64,000 nt of DNA. Source: Aliivibrio fischeri ATCC 7744 = JCM 18803 = DSM 507. Lineage in GTDB: Bacteria > Pseudomonadota > Gammaproteobacteria > Enterobacterales > Vibrionaceae. Below are positions 63,538 through 64,000 of the stretch, piece by piece (the stretch's first letter is position 1; every line of letters begins with the position of its first letter). The notes beneath the pieces were generated by a model. The model worked only from the letters and a program-made list of their open reading frames with translations. It was not told where the DNA came from and made no database searches. Location: contig NZ_CP092713.1 in assembly GCF_023983475.1 (NCBI RefSeq), positions 1,302,001 through 1,366,000 on the forward strand, given 5' to 3'. A program made the translations under genes and the position numbers.

Positions 63538-64000
63538 ATGCGTTCTACCACTTCTACATTAATGTTAATTAAAAAAACGGCCATCGCAGTAAGTCTTGCT
63601 GTTGGCTCCATGGTAATTTCTGGTTGTGACACTAATGAAGTAGCTAAAGAGATCTCACAACCAACAATTAGACCAGCACTGACTGAGATAGTATCTCCTA
63701 GTGCTAATGCACAACTGCGTTTTAATGGCGTAGTTCGCTCTGCACAACGCGCAGATTTAGCGTTTAGAATGAGCGGTCGTGTGATCAATGTGTTGGTTGA
63801 AGAAGGTCAACAAGTTAAAAAAGGACAACTATTAGCTCAACTTGATCCTCGTGATGCACAAACAGCACTAGAATCTGCTCGTGTTGAATACAAAAACAGT
63901 AAAGCTGAATACACTCGTGGCAAAGCCATTTATGAAAAAAGCCAAGCGATAGCAAAAAGTGATTTAGATACCTTAACCACTCGTTATCAACTAGCTAAAA
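63538..64000 (+). CDS. RND efflux membrane-fusion lipoprotein, 3' end outside the window
   Basis: 154 codons seen, open to the edge. Starts at ATG 63538 (GAGG about 10 nt upstream). Signal peptide with lipobox VISGCD (Cys about 29), so a lipid-anchored periplasmic adaptor. HlyD/AcrA core: LRFNGVVRSAQRADLAFRMSGRVINVLVEEGQQVKKGQLLAQLDPRDAQTALESARVEYKNSKAEYTRGKAIYEKSQAIAKSDLDT. Probably followed by an RND pump gene; regulated by the divergent TetR protein. Confidence 0.92.
   Translation, partial: MRSTTSTLMLIKKTAIAVSLAVGSMVISGCDTNEVAKEISQPTIRPALTEIVSPSANAQLRFNGVVRSAQRADLAFRMSGRVINVLVEEGQQVKKGQLLAQLDPRDAQTALESARVEYKNSKAEYTRGKAIYEKSQAIAKSDLDTLTTRYQLAK

Overview
The window is an AT-rich gammaproteobacterial stretch, most like the Vibrionaceae and probably an Aliivibrio (Vibrio fischeri group) genome. 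The signs are a KtrAB potassium system of the size described in marine Vibrio, an OmpU-type porin, many GGDEF proteins, a polar-amino-acid ABC cassette, a second-type deoD, and dense short operons separated by U-tailed hairpins. The mix of housekeeping (pyrC, aroG, rnb, deaD) and niche genes resembles a Vibrio second chromosome; that is inference. No prophage, CRISPR array, tRNA or rRNA was found. The only mobile element seen is one complete IS3-type insertion sequence.

Layout. 1-8 kb: 3' part of pyrC, an aldo/keto reductase (ydhF), a NUDIX/DUF3820 pair, a cytochrome c'/b561/MscS operon and ktrAB. 8-15 kb: deoD, a transposase-like zinc-ribbon protein and a SorC/DeoR regulator, then two tandem TPR proteins, the first ending in what looks like a decayed GGDEF domain and the second in an intact one. 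15-29 kb: 5'-nucleotidase plus a 29-codon membrane peptide, a YbjD-like OLD nuclease, aroG, a four-gene amino-acid ABC transporter, a Cache chemoreceptor, a LysR regulator divergent from a FocA-CBS fusion. 29-44 kb: speG, deaD, rnb, a ComFB-like protein divergent from a diguanylate cyclase, a DUF3302/HlyD pair, a BCCT transporter, a three-gene outer-membrane operon (small barrel, POTRA-less Omp85-like barrel, DUF4056) and rhlE. 44-59 kb: porin, YbdG-type MscS, HdeD, the IS, a fructose-type PTS pair, a TPR-GGDEF protein, an HDAC-like hydrolase, brnQ with a Val-rich leader peptide, ridA, an ACT protein, an alanine/sodium symporter and ygjH. 59-64 kb: galR, a hybrid histidine kinase, a TetR repressor divergent from an RND membrane-fusion lipoprotein that runs off the window.

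Functional themes are nutrient uptake (amino acids, betaine-type solutes, sugars, K+, formate/nitrite), osmotic and cold adaptation, and second-messenger signalling (three intact GGDEF proteins, one decayed GGDEF, one ComFB-type candidate receptor). The most unusual items are the putative brnQ attenuator leader (55.6 kb), the duplicated TPR/GGDEF pair with a 5' hairpin (11.4-14.6 kb), the outer-membrane operon (39.4-42.5 kb), the ComFB/cyclase pair (34.1-35.9 kb), the domesticated-transposase candidate (8.9 kb) and the tiny membrane peptide (15.1 kb). All calls rest on reading the sequence and on remembered family features; no database search was run.
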